Below, in pieces: positions 1 to 10,832 of a stretch of 64,000 bases of DNA. The translations under genes and the position numbers were made by a program. The notes below the pieces were generated by a model that was given only the letters and a program-made list of their open reading frames with translations, was not told the DNA's origin and ran no database searches. How positions within the stretch are numbered: the stretch's first letter is position 1; every line of letters starts with the position of its first letter. Source of the stretch: Daucus carota subsp. sativus (taxonomy: Eukaryota > Streptophyta > Magnoliopsida > Apiales > Apiaceae); NCBI RefSeq assembly GCF_001625215.2, contig NC_030389.2, positions 37,561,454 through 37,625,453 of the forward strand, written 5' to 3'.

Positions 1-633
1 ACCTATATCTTAATGCATATATTTTAAACTTTTATAATTTAGTTTTAAAATAGGTACACCTAAAAAGTCATTAAGATACACTTAATTATCATGCATGTTA
101 ACTGATTGTGCATGCAAATTGAAATTTTTAAGCATCAAGTAATTAACATTATGAGCAAACAACATTAGTAATATTAGATGAGCTAAAGAGTATGAAGTAT
201 GAACAGAGGGTCACCAGAAAGTTACTTGTATGCCATACAATAGTTGCCTGATTTTAGATTATTTTCTTTAAATAAGAAGATGCTGCATACTTGGAATCTT
301 AACTGTGATGTACGGTGATCAGTTTGTTACATGAACTATTTAGTTGAGAATTTGAGCAGTCAATCTAATTAAGAAAAAGATTTTGTCGAAACAAGCGACA
401 GAATTGGAGAAGAATGTTAGCATGGCTTCTGCACAAGTATGATAAGCACAAATCGAGAAATTGTCCAGATTTTTATAAGAAAAAAAACTTATATTAAAAA
501 TAACAAGGTAAAGAGGTCCTTTTGTGTTTGCACTGATCTTTTGGGCGTATGAAGCGATGAAGAACTTTGATTAAGTTACAATGTTACATTCTCCTCACAT
601 TCATATCAATGTGATAAGCAGAACGAGTTGCAA
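1..633. other. Intergenic, 3' side of MATH gene
   Basis: AT-rich non-coding stretch downstream of the MATH-domain gene. I see no open frame with domain-like content, no RNA gene and no element borders. It probably holds the 3' UTR of the MATH gene nearest to position 633. Confidence 0.5.
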
Positions 634-2290
634 TCATGCAACATCAGCCACTCCATGAATTGTAATTTCCGCCTCTATGGAACAACTGCCTTTCACGAGA
701 AGACCATTTTTTGGCAGATAGAAGTAATCAAGTGATATATATCTTGTCCATCCGGATTCAGGATTTGAAGCATAGAACCAACGAGTGGCTGCAATCCAAC
801 ATGTTTATACCATTCAGTTCAAGCAACATTTTGATGTATAAAACAGAAACAGCTTTGATATTATGCCTGCATCTCGATAGTAATGGTTCTTACCTTTTCC
901 GGAGATATGCCCACCATACATCAGGTCCAACATGCGTATTGTGAATTCTACATATATTTTAGAACCAGGGGAAAGTGATGCAGGCTCAGCCAAAGCTAAA
1001 AATAGAGATAGATGAGTCCCCGTTCCATTTCCTTTTCCATTAGGATACATAAGTATCTTCCTGCACATATAAATCAACCAAAGACGGAGTGGCAAGTTAG
1101 TTTTACATTTTCTGTAAATGCAAGAATTTTTTTTCTGACAGGAATGTAAACCAAATATATAATGCACATGAAATAATCACGAGTCCTTGTACCATTTGTA
1201 ATTTCCGCCATTGAATGCCTTTGACTCGTGAGATAATTGATCTAGTTTCCAGAAGTCTTCAATTTTCCAAGTGTGCTTATAAGTTATGGCTTCTTTTATC
1301 ATGCTTAAACACTCTGCTTTTCCCTTGATTGTTTCTTTACAGATGAAAACCTCAGCTCCAAACACACATGAGTCTTCTACAAGATATCCATTAACAGCGT
1401 CGCTAAATGCTTTATTATGGATAAATTGATCAAATCCCCATTCTAGCTTCATTCCGTGAAAACGTCTCCCCTTCCCTGAAGAATCTGGTCAAGAGGCCTA
1501 ATTAGTACTCATGTGTGAATGCAAATAACTCTTAATCTGTCATGCCCCAAATTAACTTCAATAAACGTAAAAACAGTAGGCAGTTCAAGATTAATATTTC
1601 AGCAAAAATTTGTCATATAACAAAGATTACCTCCAACTGTCAGATAATTGTCCCTGTTCTGATCAAGCAGAAACAGTGTGAAAGTTGCAACGACTTCCCA
1701 ACCAGGACGAAGTGAAGGTGTTTCTACCATGGCCAAGTATACCGATAAATATTCCTTAGCATTCTTGCCATTGGGGCTAATCACTAATTTCCTGCAGGCA
1801 CAAAATAATTCAACAATCAACAACTCAACAAGGGGGGCATTGCATTTAGACATAGAGTTAAGTAATTATACCATTTGTATCCTCCGGCTTCAAATTCACC
1901 TGAATAATATTTGTCAATATTATTCTTAGTTAGCAATGAGAATGATTTAATTTTGACCGTGTAATGAGTTGGTGGTAAGTCTGAGATGAATCTCAAAACT
2001 CCTGCAAGTTGGAACATAGACCAATAAATGATCAAATGAAATAATACCAAGGGCGGAGCCAGAATTTTAAAGAGACCCGTGATTAAATTACTATTATTAG
2101 TTATTACAGCGCATATATATTTTTACTATAATTAGAAAATCATGTCAGGACTACAAAATTTGATTTTTGAATTTCAGCTAGGCTGGAACCGAGGCCATCA
2201 CCCTTGGTTATCATGAACACACACAATGACGCACTAAAAGAGTTAAGATAGAGTACCGTCTTGGGAATTGTTAAGTGCAACATTTGCCAT
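634..2290 (-). CDS. MATH (TRAF-like) domain protein, two MATH domains
   Basis: Six coding exons on the minus strand: 2290-2257, 2001-1872, 1791-1631, 1484-1193, 1060-894, 788-634. All introns are GT-AG, the frame is continuous, and the product is 312 residues starting MANVALNN and ending ADVA. Two tandem MATH domains are visible. The first, about residues 12-140, holds [29 protein letters not shown] and [18 protein letters not shown]. The second, about 165-305, holds [42 protein letters not shown] and the terminal [20 protein letters not shown] domains bind protein partners. Plant versions occur in BTB-MATH adaptors and ubiquitin hydrolases, but no BTB or catalytic domain is seen here, so it belongs to the MATH-only TRAF-like family of unknown specificity. 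The start is the first ATG of a short exon whose splice joins in frame to the first MATH strand. Intron 1 holds a possible small transposon. Confidence 0.85.
2045..2208. mobile_element. Putative short inverted-repeat element in MATH intron 1
   Basis: The segment begins ACCAAGGGCGGAGCCAG and ends with a sequence whose complement starts ACCAAGGGTGATGGCC, so the ends are imperfectly inverted. The inside is AT-rich and non-coding. No clear target duplication was found, so class and borders are uncertain. Confidence 0.3.
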
Positions 2291-4369
2291 AGCTATATGC
2301 TTCACAAGATCAAAAGAAGAATTAGACTGAATTTTGGTTTTCGATATATGGAAGGGAAGTAACGTTTTCAGCTTTATACTGGCGTTCACGGAGGTTAAGA
2401 ATAATTATTTAGCTTTAGCTTGTGCGGAGTCGAGGCTTGTACCTTCTTGTCTCTCTAACAAGTAACAAATATTTTCTATCAATTTAACTGGTTCAAGTAA
2501 CAACCTTATTTCCAAAGAGCAGTTTTGATAAGTTTAGCATCATTTATTCATGTCCAAGTGACTTTAAGTATATTCTTTTCGCTTAGTTAGGATTTAGGAA
2601 TAGCATTCTGCCAAGGCAGATATGAGAGAAATTTAATTTGTACTCAACCAAGTGAAAGCAGATTGTGCTACTATGTTTAATATAGCTTAAATCGATAAAA
2701 TAAGTACTTATTTAGTCGCTGAACCAAACACCCTCTATAAGTTACTGCTGCTCCCTTTTCAAAAGTGCTCAGCACCGGTGCTTTCGACATCTGAGAGCGA
2801 AAGTTGTCCTGTTAGGATAAGGTCTCAAGTTGTCTATGTAATGGTGATCAATCAGTCCACTGTTTGAGGCAGCTATAAATAATATGAAAAATATCGGTTT
2901 TATGAACACGCACACTTCCATATCTACATGAATCTGAGATAGTGATAGATTTGTATGTGTGCTTGGTTTCCACTAACGATATATAGGTATGATACGGGAT
3001 CTTGATTATTACTCCTGCCCATCCCATTACAAGTAGTAGGCTAGTGTCATCTCACTGCTTGCTAGCAGTTTTTTTACACTTTCTACTAGTAAAGATGGCT
3101 GATTTGTGACAACGCATTTTTATAGTTATGATTATGTATCTAGATTTTCTTTCGATGTTTTCTTAGTGAATCGTTTTTTATTTCATATGTAGGAGGTTCA
3201 AACTTTTAACCTCTCGTAATCTTTATCATCCTAAAACCTCGAAGTATTAAGGGAAAGACAAACTTAAATCATGATATGCCCTACACCTTGAGGTTTCGGG
3301 AGAACTGGTTACCTAACTTGGTATCAGATCACCTAAATTGGTATCATAACTTGGTATCAGATCTTAGTATATGAGATTTATTTTTTATTAAGGTCTTCAG
3401 CTTTGAGTCCTTCATACCCCTGCAAATGGAACGTGGTCAATTTCTCAATTCTAAAATGGGCTTTCTAGTGAGCGTGATTGTAAAAATATAAACCTGAGGC
3501 TCCTATGAAATGAGTAACCTCCAATTGGATCCCCAATTCCAGGGTAGTATGAACTCATTCAAACTGTTATGGCTCTTCGTACTAGTATCATTTTACGTCA
3601 GATCCTTGATTTTGTGCTTTGGTAGGTTTCCGAGCTGAGGACTCGTATTCTCCTGAACATGTCATCTAAAGTTCAAAGATGGCACGGCATGATATATTCT
3701 GTTCTGTTGAAGGAGGGCATATGGGGTAAACAGGAATAGAATAATACCAACTTCAATCCCTTTCGTATTTGGCAGGTAGTCAGGTACAATCATGTTTCGA
3801 TTCGGTTTGTTTTAAAATCAAAACCATTTCCATCCATCCTGTAACTTGCTGTTGCATTTTAGCAAGATTATATTACCAAGAGTGGCAATGTATAGGTACA
3901 TCTGCAATCTTGAGAAGAAACGGCACTGTATTGCCTAACTATAAGGCAATTTGGCCTATACACTGATATTGAGATTGCTACCCTTTTTAATAAACAACTA
4001 CCAGAGAATAATTAATAATTGATTAGTTTAATTAGGCACTAAAGGTTAGATACGATGATATTTAGCACCAAATAAAGGTGATGAAGATGGATGGACATGA
4101 GTTCTTATAAATGGGAGCCATCTCTAAGTGGCCTGTCCCATGCAACAAAAAGTTTGATTTCACAATATTTTTTGTTTCTCTCTGGCCTTTATAGAGAATT
4201 TTCAACATTCTATATATGTGCTTTATGTAAATCAACTCAAAATATCTTTACAAACTCTCCTGCTCAAAAGCTTTAAGTACACTCACCAGGTCACCATTAG
4301 GCTATTGAACAAGAACCTTGATTTGTCTCTTCCTTTTCTCTCTGCAACAAGGTTTCGTAGATAATTTTA
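2291..4369. other. Intergenic between divergent MATH and ATL genes
   Basis: Non-coding spacer that must hold both promoters, since the MATH gene is transcribed leftward and the ATL gene rightward. Around 3310-3365 the motif TTGGTATCAGATC occurs twice, and a partial copy lies between. This resembles a plant retrotransposon primer-binding site, but no LTRs or gag/pol coding sequence accompany it. Nothing else is recognisable. Confidence 0.45.
4211..4218 (+). promoter_or_regulatory. Candidate TATA box of ATL gene
   Basis: TATATATG lies about 150 bp upstream of the ATG at 4370, a normal distance for a plant gene with a 100-130 nt leader. Inferred from position and sequence only. Confidence 0.4.
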
Positions 4370-6326
4370 ATGGGGTTTGATCAATCTCCGAACCCTCCTG
4401 ATCACCTTTACTCACAAGCACTCCAATTGAAGCTTTACCAAGCTTTTATTTTCTCAATTCCTATACTCTTTTCTATAATTTTGTTTTTGTTGTTTTACTT
4501 GTTCTATCTTAAGAAGAGAGCTTCTACCTTCGCACATTCTCCTCCGGTGCTACCAAGAACTCTTACTCAGCCACCGCCCTTCATCATATCAGTAAGTTTT
4601 CTTCTCTTCTTCTCTCTGCTACATGTAAGTTTGACATGCACACTACATTTTTTTGCTTATGTTTTAGAATTATATTGAGTTGTTATTTGGTTTCTAAACT
4701 TTTGCCTATATTGCTATGCTAATAGGTGTGTGAAGTTGGCTTGAAAGAAGAACTCAAAGAAAAACTTTCTACCATAGTATTTGATGAAGAATTAAGGGCA
4801 AGGGATTCACTGTAAGTTCCTATCTTCCTACTATCTATGATCAATGTAATCAATTTCAATAGGTGTAATCCATTTTATATTTTGAATCTCATGCCATACA
4901 TATGATCCAATACTCCTTAATCAAATCTTTCATCAAAATAGTATTAACTTATTACTTATGTATAATTTGGATAAATATTTTGATATTTAATATTATTGGA
5001 CTGATTAAAAAAACAAGTGCAATATCAGTGGTTTAAGTTGCTTCTTGTTTGACTAGAAACTTATGTCTATAAAAAATATAGGGAAATTTGTAAATATACC
5101 CATATTTCCAAACTTATTTTCAGAAATACGGTCGAAGTTGCATATATGGTTGCCTACGTTGGTTGAAATCAGTTGATTTTCATGTCACCGGAGTTGCAAT
5201 TAAGGTTGCATATAGTATTTTTAAAAGAAAAGTTTGCAACTTGAGTATTTTGAAAAAATATATGGTATAAAAATATTGAGTCTAAGTTTGAAGTTGATGT
5301 GTCAGGGTGCATCAGTAACATCCTGAGGTTAAGATAATTACAACAATTATAATTATAATATTTCTGTGAATTAGGATATAGCTCTTCAACTCCGCGTAAA
5401 AAGACAAAATATGGTTTATCTTAAAGATGATGCCCGTGATGGTACTTGATCAATTACCATGTCAAAAGATAGTCATGTTGATAGAGATTCACATGACTAG
5501 TGTTGAACTATGTCCATCATTTATATGCTCCACTGGAAGATGGTTGATTGAGAATGTGTGAATCTTGACTGCTCACAAAATTTATGCAAAATATTTTATA
5601 TGCAAAGATGTCATCTATCATATTGGCAATATGCTAAAGAGTAAAGACAAGCTGCATGATCAGTTCATTATAATTTAGCATATAGGTGTAGTGTAAATCT
5701 TTCTTTTTGAAAACAGTTAGAATCTCCATTAGCACCCACTATTTCCTCAAAAGTGCTCACAAATTATGACAGTGAAGAAAGTAGAATAAGAGATGAGTGG
5801 CCTTGCATTACAGAGTATATATGCTCCAACATCTATCATAATTTAGTAATTATATTAAAGATAAAGTTGGAGACAGTTGAGCACTTTAATCAGATAGTGA
5901 TCTGATTAAACCTTAAAATAGACTGATTGCAGCAAGTGGGTATCTACCCTTTTTTTCATTTGATTACTAGTTAAATCTGTGCGGGGCACGGGTCATTTAT
6001 CATCAAAGAGGTCGAGAGTTCAAAGTTTCAGTTAAGTGTATTAATTTATACTTCGGATAATGTTGTGCAGATGTTGTGTATGCTTGGGAGAATTTGAGAT
6101 GAAAGAGGAGTTGATGCAGGTGCCATTATGCAAACACGTATTCCACAGGGATTGCATTCGCAACTGGCTTCGCTCCAACACCACGTGCCCACTTTGTAGA
6201 TGTTCAGTCTTCGTCGTTGACAGCACTAAGCGTGTACTTCCTCCCCCACCACAGACATCACCAGCACAACTCCCTCCTACTCCCCTCCAATCCGATTCAC
6301 CAATACAGGCTAATCTCACAGATTAA
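4370..6326 (+). CDS. ATL-family RING-H2 E3 ubiquitin ligase (ATL58/59-like)
   Basis: Three exons, 4370-4591, 4726-4811 and 6071-6326, give 187 residues. Residues about 22-47 (FIFSIPILFSIILFLLFYL) form one hydrophobic membrane anchor, followed by basic LKKRAS. Exon 2 encodes a charged linker with GLKEELKEKLSTIVFDEEL. Exon 3 carries a complete RING-H2 finger at about residues 104-145: C-x2-C, then CKHVFH with HRDC, then CPLC, with the W of IRNWL in the usual E2-contact position. ATL proteins are membrane-anchored E3 ligases that pass ubiquitin from E2 to substrate. The start HLYSQALQLKLYQAF resembles my recollection of the Arabidopsis ATL58/ATL59 N-terminus. The tail after residue 150 is proline-rich (LPPPPQTSPAQLPP). 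The second intron is about 1.26 kb, long for this family, and shows no element borders. Substrate unknown. Confidence 0.9.
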
Positions 6327-8046
6327 TAGTAATGAAGATGGGTTTAAATCGGTCTTCTGTGTACTGGACGATTCTCTGAAAGTGTCTGTAGGCAATATCT
6401 GCATAATTTTGTAGGTTTAGTCAGATTTCTATTCGAGTTGTCCACAATTTTTTACAATTAGCAGTTGTAAGAGCAGTGCTCCCTGATTCTGAATGAAGTG
6501 CTTGAATACTCGATTGTAAATTATGTTACATACTGATGATCAGTCATAAATTCTGCATCTGATTTTATTTTAGCTAATGATAAAAAGATGCCGATGGCTA
6601 GAAGAAAGACGATATGTGTATGCATGATAACTTCTGGTCCTCTGTGGAATCTGTTCTTGTTGTTTCTCTGGCTATGAATCACCGTAAAATGTATTAGTTT
6701 GTTTTTAGTTCTAGAATTTCTGCACTATGATTAACAGAAAATCAAAAAGATATGTGGTTTTCACTTTCAAAAGGTATAATATAGAAGTCAGAACATTAGT
6801 TTTTATTTATCCCATAACTATTCTGAGCATGTAAATATTCGTCTGAGTTTTAAAATGACCAACCACTAATAAGTTTCTGAAATCAAGGTTCCCTGTCCTT
6901 AGATAACTAATGGAAATGCAAACGCGATTTTGCGATTCTTATGACAATTAAATTGGCTTGTTTGAACTTCAACTTTTCACTAGGAATATATCACTTCTCA
7001 TTTCTTCTCCCTTTTTTCCATTCTTAACCTTAATTGTTGTTAAATTCGTGTTCACTCTCCGTTTTGCTAAGTGGATCGTTTATTATTCTTCTCTCTCTGG
7101 TGAATTCTGTTTCTTACAAGAGAAGCAGTTAATATCTATTCCTGTCTAACAAAGTCCATGTTCATTAGTTGGCTCAAAATGGCTAATCAATAAATGAACC
7201 TTGTCCTTGTACTCCATTTACAATGGCCTGACCTTGTACTTGTTCAAGGAAGTGAAACTAAGCATATTCCTGGAACTTTGATGAAGTGCAGAGAACCGCG
7301 CAATCCCAGTAACCAAGTTCAGTCCCAACATAAAACATCAAACGATCATCACCATCGGATCAGAACCACAGTTACCATGTTTAATAAAGCTCACAAGCAT
7401 GACATACCCTTCCAAAAATTAAAACAAGTGAGAAGCATTACCAGATTCTCTGTCTCTTGTTGTTTTTCACAAATGCTTTTGAATTTACAGAAGCAAAGCA
7501 ATTGGAGTTCTATTTGTTTATCTTGAAAATTGATCTCTCAATGATGTAAATCACTCTATAGAAACAATAATCGTTTAAAATGACAGAAAGTCCCTGCTAA
7601 TTTTAATTACCTCATTTTATATCCATTCTGCTATAAAAAAGAAAACAAATTTATAAAATAACATTGCAAGAACAAGCACTATTATAGCATCTAATGGTAC
7701 ATATTCTTGATAAAAATTATGCTCCCTTTAATACTCACCTAATAATTTTTGTTCACTAGTCCATACGAGTAATTATCCATCAAAGCGAAGGTTAAGGATT
7801 CAAATCTTAGAGGATCAATAATAACCACATTCCCATTTAGAGCATAGCACTGAATCAATACTTCAAAATTGTTAGAATATAAGATGGGCGATTAATAATT
7901 TGTGTTGCTCGACTCAGAATTACTTTTGTGCATGCACAACCTGTTCCATCAACCATAAAACCATGCATTGTTCATGTCCTTCTAAACTGTTTTGAAACCA
8001 AGTTGGTTCAACTATGCACCGCATTGTCCCATGTATTTTTTATTAA
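6327..8046. other. Intergenic, 3' of ATL gene
   Basis: AT-rich spacer beginning with the ATL 3' UTR. Open frames at 6958-7149 and 7194-7526 lack codon conservation clues, domains or splice context and look random. At 7604-7639 there is a 36-bp sequence repeated exactly at 9651-9686. Confidence 0.5.
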
Positions 8047-8332
8047 GACCATCTCCAAGAGCCATCTTGTTGGCTCTTAAATATAATATAAAAAATGTGG
8101 CTCTTAGCAATTTGGGATAAAGTTAAGAGTGTAAACTCCAACAATACTCTCTACATCTCTTCTCTATTTCATATTTTATTCATATATTGGGCTCCACTAT
8201 AACAAAAGAGAGGGAAAGATGAAGGTAAATTGGATCGGATGGAATGATTTTTTTATTGTGAAAAAATAATTTAAGAGCAATGTGATGGCTCTTAACTTTG
8301 AGGAGAGAGGAGAGAGAAACAAGAGGCTCCTA

Positions 8333-9115
8333 GAGCATCTCCAGCAGCATCTTAGCTCATTCCTTAAATATAATATAAAATATTGGATCCTAGTGACTTA
8401 AGAGCAACTCCAGCAGCTTCCCTATTTCATGTCCTAAGTCCAATTATAAGGAATGTGACATAAATTAGTGCTCCAGCAGTGTCTTAGAGGTGCCTTAAAT
8501 CACTAGGATCCTCCTTTCATGCCTTATTAATAAGGCACCACTAGCCATGCCTTATTTGATTTCTTTAATAAAAAAATCATTTCTCTCTCTTATTGTAACT
8601 TATTTTCTCTCTCTTCCTTCCATCTTTTATCAATCTCTCTCCAAATTTATTATTATAATAATAATAAGGAATGAATTATAAGGATCATTGTTGGAGTTGA
8701 AATACAAAATCTTGTCCTAAATCACTAAGATTCAATATTTTATAATATTTATAAGGAAGACACTAAGACACTGCTGAAGATGCTCTAAGATAATAATAGT
8801 TATTCTCACCTCCAACAATATTCCTTATATTCATTCCTTATATATTATTTTATTATTAAAAGTTACCATTATTGCAATAGGTGAAGAGAGAGAACATGTT
8901 TGTATTCAAAATTTATTATAAAATAAGATTTAGGAGAGGAGAGAGGTTACCTAAAGATAAGGCATGGCTAGTGGATCTTAGTGATTTAGGGAATCACTAA
9001 GACACTGTTGGAGTGGATTATTTTCCCGTATTCCTCATATTTTGGTTTAAGACTCCAAATAGGGAAGTCTTAGTGATTTAAATAGGCACTAAGAGTCTCT
9101 TGGAGCAACATTTTT
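8333..9115. mobile_element. Middle Tourist-like MITE inside the outer one
   Basis: Starts GAGCATCTCCAGCAGC at 8333. Its body, 8333-8401 plus 8789-9077, is the inverted homologue of the element at 44277-44639, with near-identical blocks such as the segment around 8890-9070. It is split by another insertion at 8402. The right border is degraded: after 9077 the sequence departs from the 44-kb copy, so the end near 9115 is approximate. Confidence 0.6.
8402..8785. mobile_element. Inner Tourist-like MITE, 384 bp
   Basis: Ends GAGCAACTCCAGCAG and, on the complement, GAGCATCTTCAGCAG. TAA stands on both sides (8399-8401, 8786-8788). The 44-kb relative shows the empty site with a single TAA followed by GATAATA, proving insertion into a pre-existing element. 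Non-coding. Confidence 0.85.
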
Positions 9116-9327
9116 CCTCTCCCTCCTCAAATCTCAAGTTAGGAGCCTAAATGAAGAGTGTCTTGGAGATGCTCTAACAAATTCAATGCGCTGAATGGAT
9201 ATAGACACTGCGTATAAATACACAATTATGTTTTTTCACTTCTTTACGTGCATGTATGTGTGCTACAAATAATTTGAATGGAGTCGGGATGGATAAATAT
9301 TTTTATAACAGAACGGATATAATTACT

Positions 9328-9650
9328 TAGAGCTGTTCACGAACAAGCTCGAGCTCGGTTCGATAAAAACTCGGTTCGTTAAGAATTCGAGCTTGAGCTA
9401 GAACACATAAATGTGTTCGTTAAGAAAATGAGCTCGAGCCGAGCTTTTAGTGTGTACGGCTCGAGCTCGGCTCGTATTTGTTCGTGAACAAGCTCGTGTT
9501 CGGCTCGTTAGTTAACGAGCTCGAGTTCGAACACACTTTTTTGTTTGATAAGAAAACTCGGTTCGGCTCAGTTCGATAGGAAAAACTAAAAGCTCAGTTC
9601 GGCTCGGTCAAAATTCGGCTCGGCTCGGTTCATGAACAAGAACAACCCTA
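9328..9650. mobile_element. Small hAT-like element, 323 bp
   Basis: Ends TAGAGCTGTTCACGAAC and, on the complement, TAGGGTTGTTCTTGTTC. They are flanked by TAATTACT (9320-9327) and TAATTACC (9651-9658), an 8-bp duplication with one mismatch. The interior is built of repeated GCTCGAGCTCGG and GGCTCGGTTC words and has no coding potential. Non-autonomous hAT is the best fit. Confidence 0.7.
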
Positions 9651-10322
9651 TAATTACCTCATTTTATATCCATTCTGCTATAAAAATTTTATAACTCACA
9701 TAACTTATAAAATTACTTCATATAAATATATTTATAAGTATCATCTCATTCTAAATTTATTTCAATCTTATTTTATAATACCTACCATCTTTTTTAAATA
9801 AAGATCAGCACAATTAATAATTTATTAAACCAAAATTATCTCCATTAAAAGATAAAATGTTGATTTACGAATTTGGGCCCACACTAATATCTGGCCGAGT
9901 TTTGCTTCGCGTAAAAGCAACCTCCCGGTGCCACGTCGGACACTCTTACAAACTGCTGTGTGTATATATCCATTTCAAATAAAATAGATTGAAAAATTGC
10001 TGAGTGTAAACACAGTTTTTGACTTGAATATATCCTCTTTTTCTGCACTGAATTATTTTACAATCTATACATACATCTTCTTCCCTGTATCTATATATTC
10101 GCACACTTGTTACCCAATACTCTCCCCTGTTTTCATTTCTGCGCCCCAGGTTTTATCAGGTGAGCATTACTATTTAGGCCTCTTAAATTTGTATTTCTTG
10201 AATTAATTTTTGATTATTGCTTGTGATTAATTGTTTGATTAAGCTTATGTTGTAACTGATTTTGATCAGTTCTAGGTTTTGATCGGAATTGAATGCTCGT
10301 GTGATGAGATTGTGGTGGTGCT
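9651..10322 (+). promoter_or_regulatory. CAMTA promoter and leader
   Basis: Upstream region of the CAMTA gene. GGGCCCACA near 9876 and CACGTCGG near 9932 resemble TCP/site II and ACGT-core elements. A TATA-like GTATATAT lies at 9962-9969. A 5' leader intron is possible, with a donor after TATCAG near 10158 and an acceptor near 10273, but it cannot be confirmed. Confidence 0.45.
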
Positions 10323-10798
10323 ATGGCTGATGATAAGCGTTGTTTAGCTCCCAATCTTGCGCTAGGTTAGTGTGTGTGTGTGTGTGTTCGCGCGAATGAT
10401 TGTGATGTTTATGCATATAGTGTATGAATTGTGCGAGTGTTCAACTTAGCATGCATTTTGCGTATGTGTAATGTATGTGTATGTGCGTAATACTTTTTGC
10501 GTATAGTATATGGATTCTCTCTCTCCCTCCCCCCCTCTCCTCCTCTCCCTGTTTGTGTGACATGTAGTTTATATGCAGATAGTATATGAATTATGTTGTG
10601 TGCAAAACTAGCTGTAAATTGCAATGTGCTTATGTTGCTCTCTCTCTCTCTCTCTCTCTATCTCCCTCTCTCTCTCCCTCCCACTCCCTCCCTCCCTCTC
10701 TGCCTCTCCCTGTTTGTGTGACATGTAGTTTATGTGCAGATAGTATATGAATTATGTTGTGTGCAAAATTAGCTGTAAATTGCAATGTGCTTATGTTG

Positions 10799-10832
<34 letters not shown>

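Larger units (their letters stand above)
8047..9174. mobile_element. Outer Tourist-like MITE (PIF/Harbinger), interrupted
   Basis: The left end is GACCATCTCCAAGAG and the complement of the right end is GAGCATCTCCAAGAC. They are flanked by TAA at 8044-8046 and TAA at 9175-9177, the 3-bp target duplication of PIF/Harbinger elements. Only about 8047-8330 and 9110-9174 belong to this element. The middle is occupied by a second, itself interrupted, element. It has no coding capacity. Confidence 0.65.
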
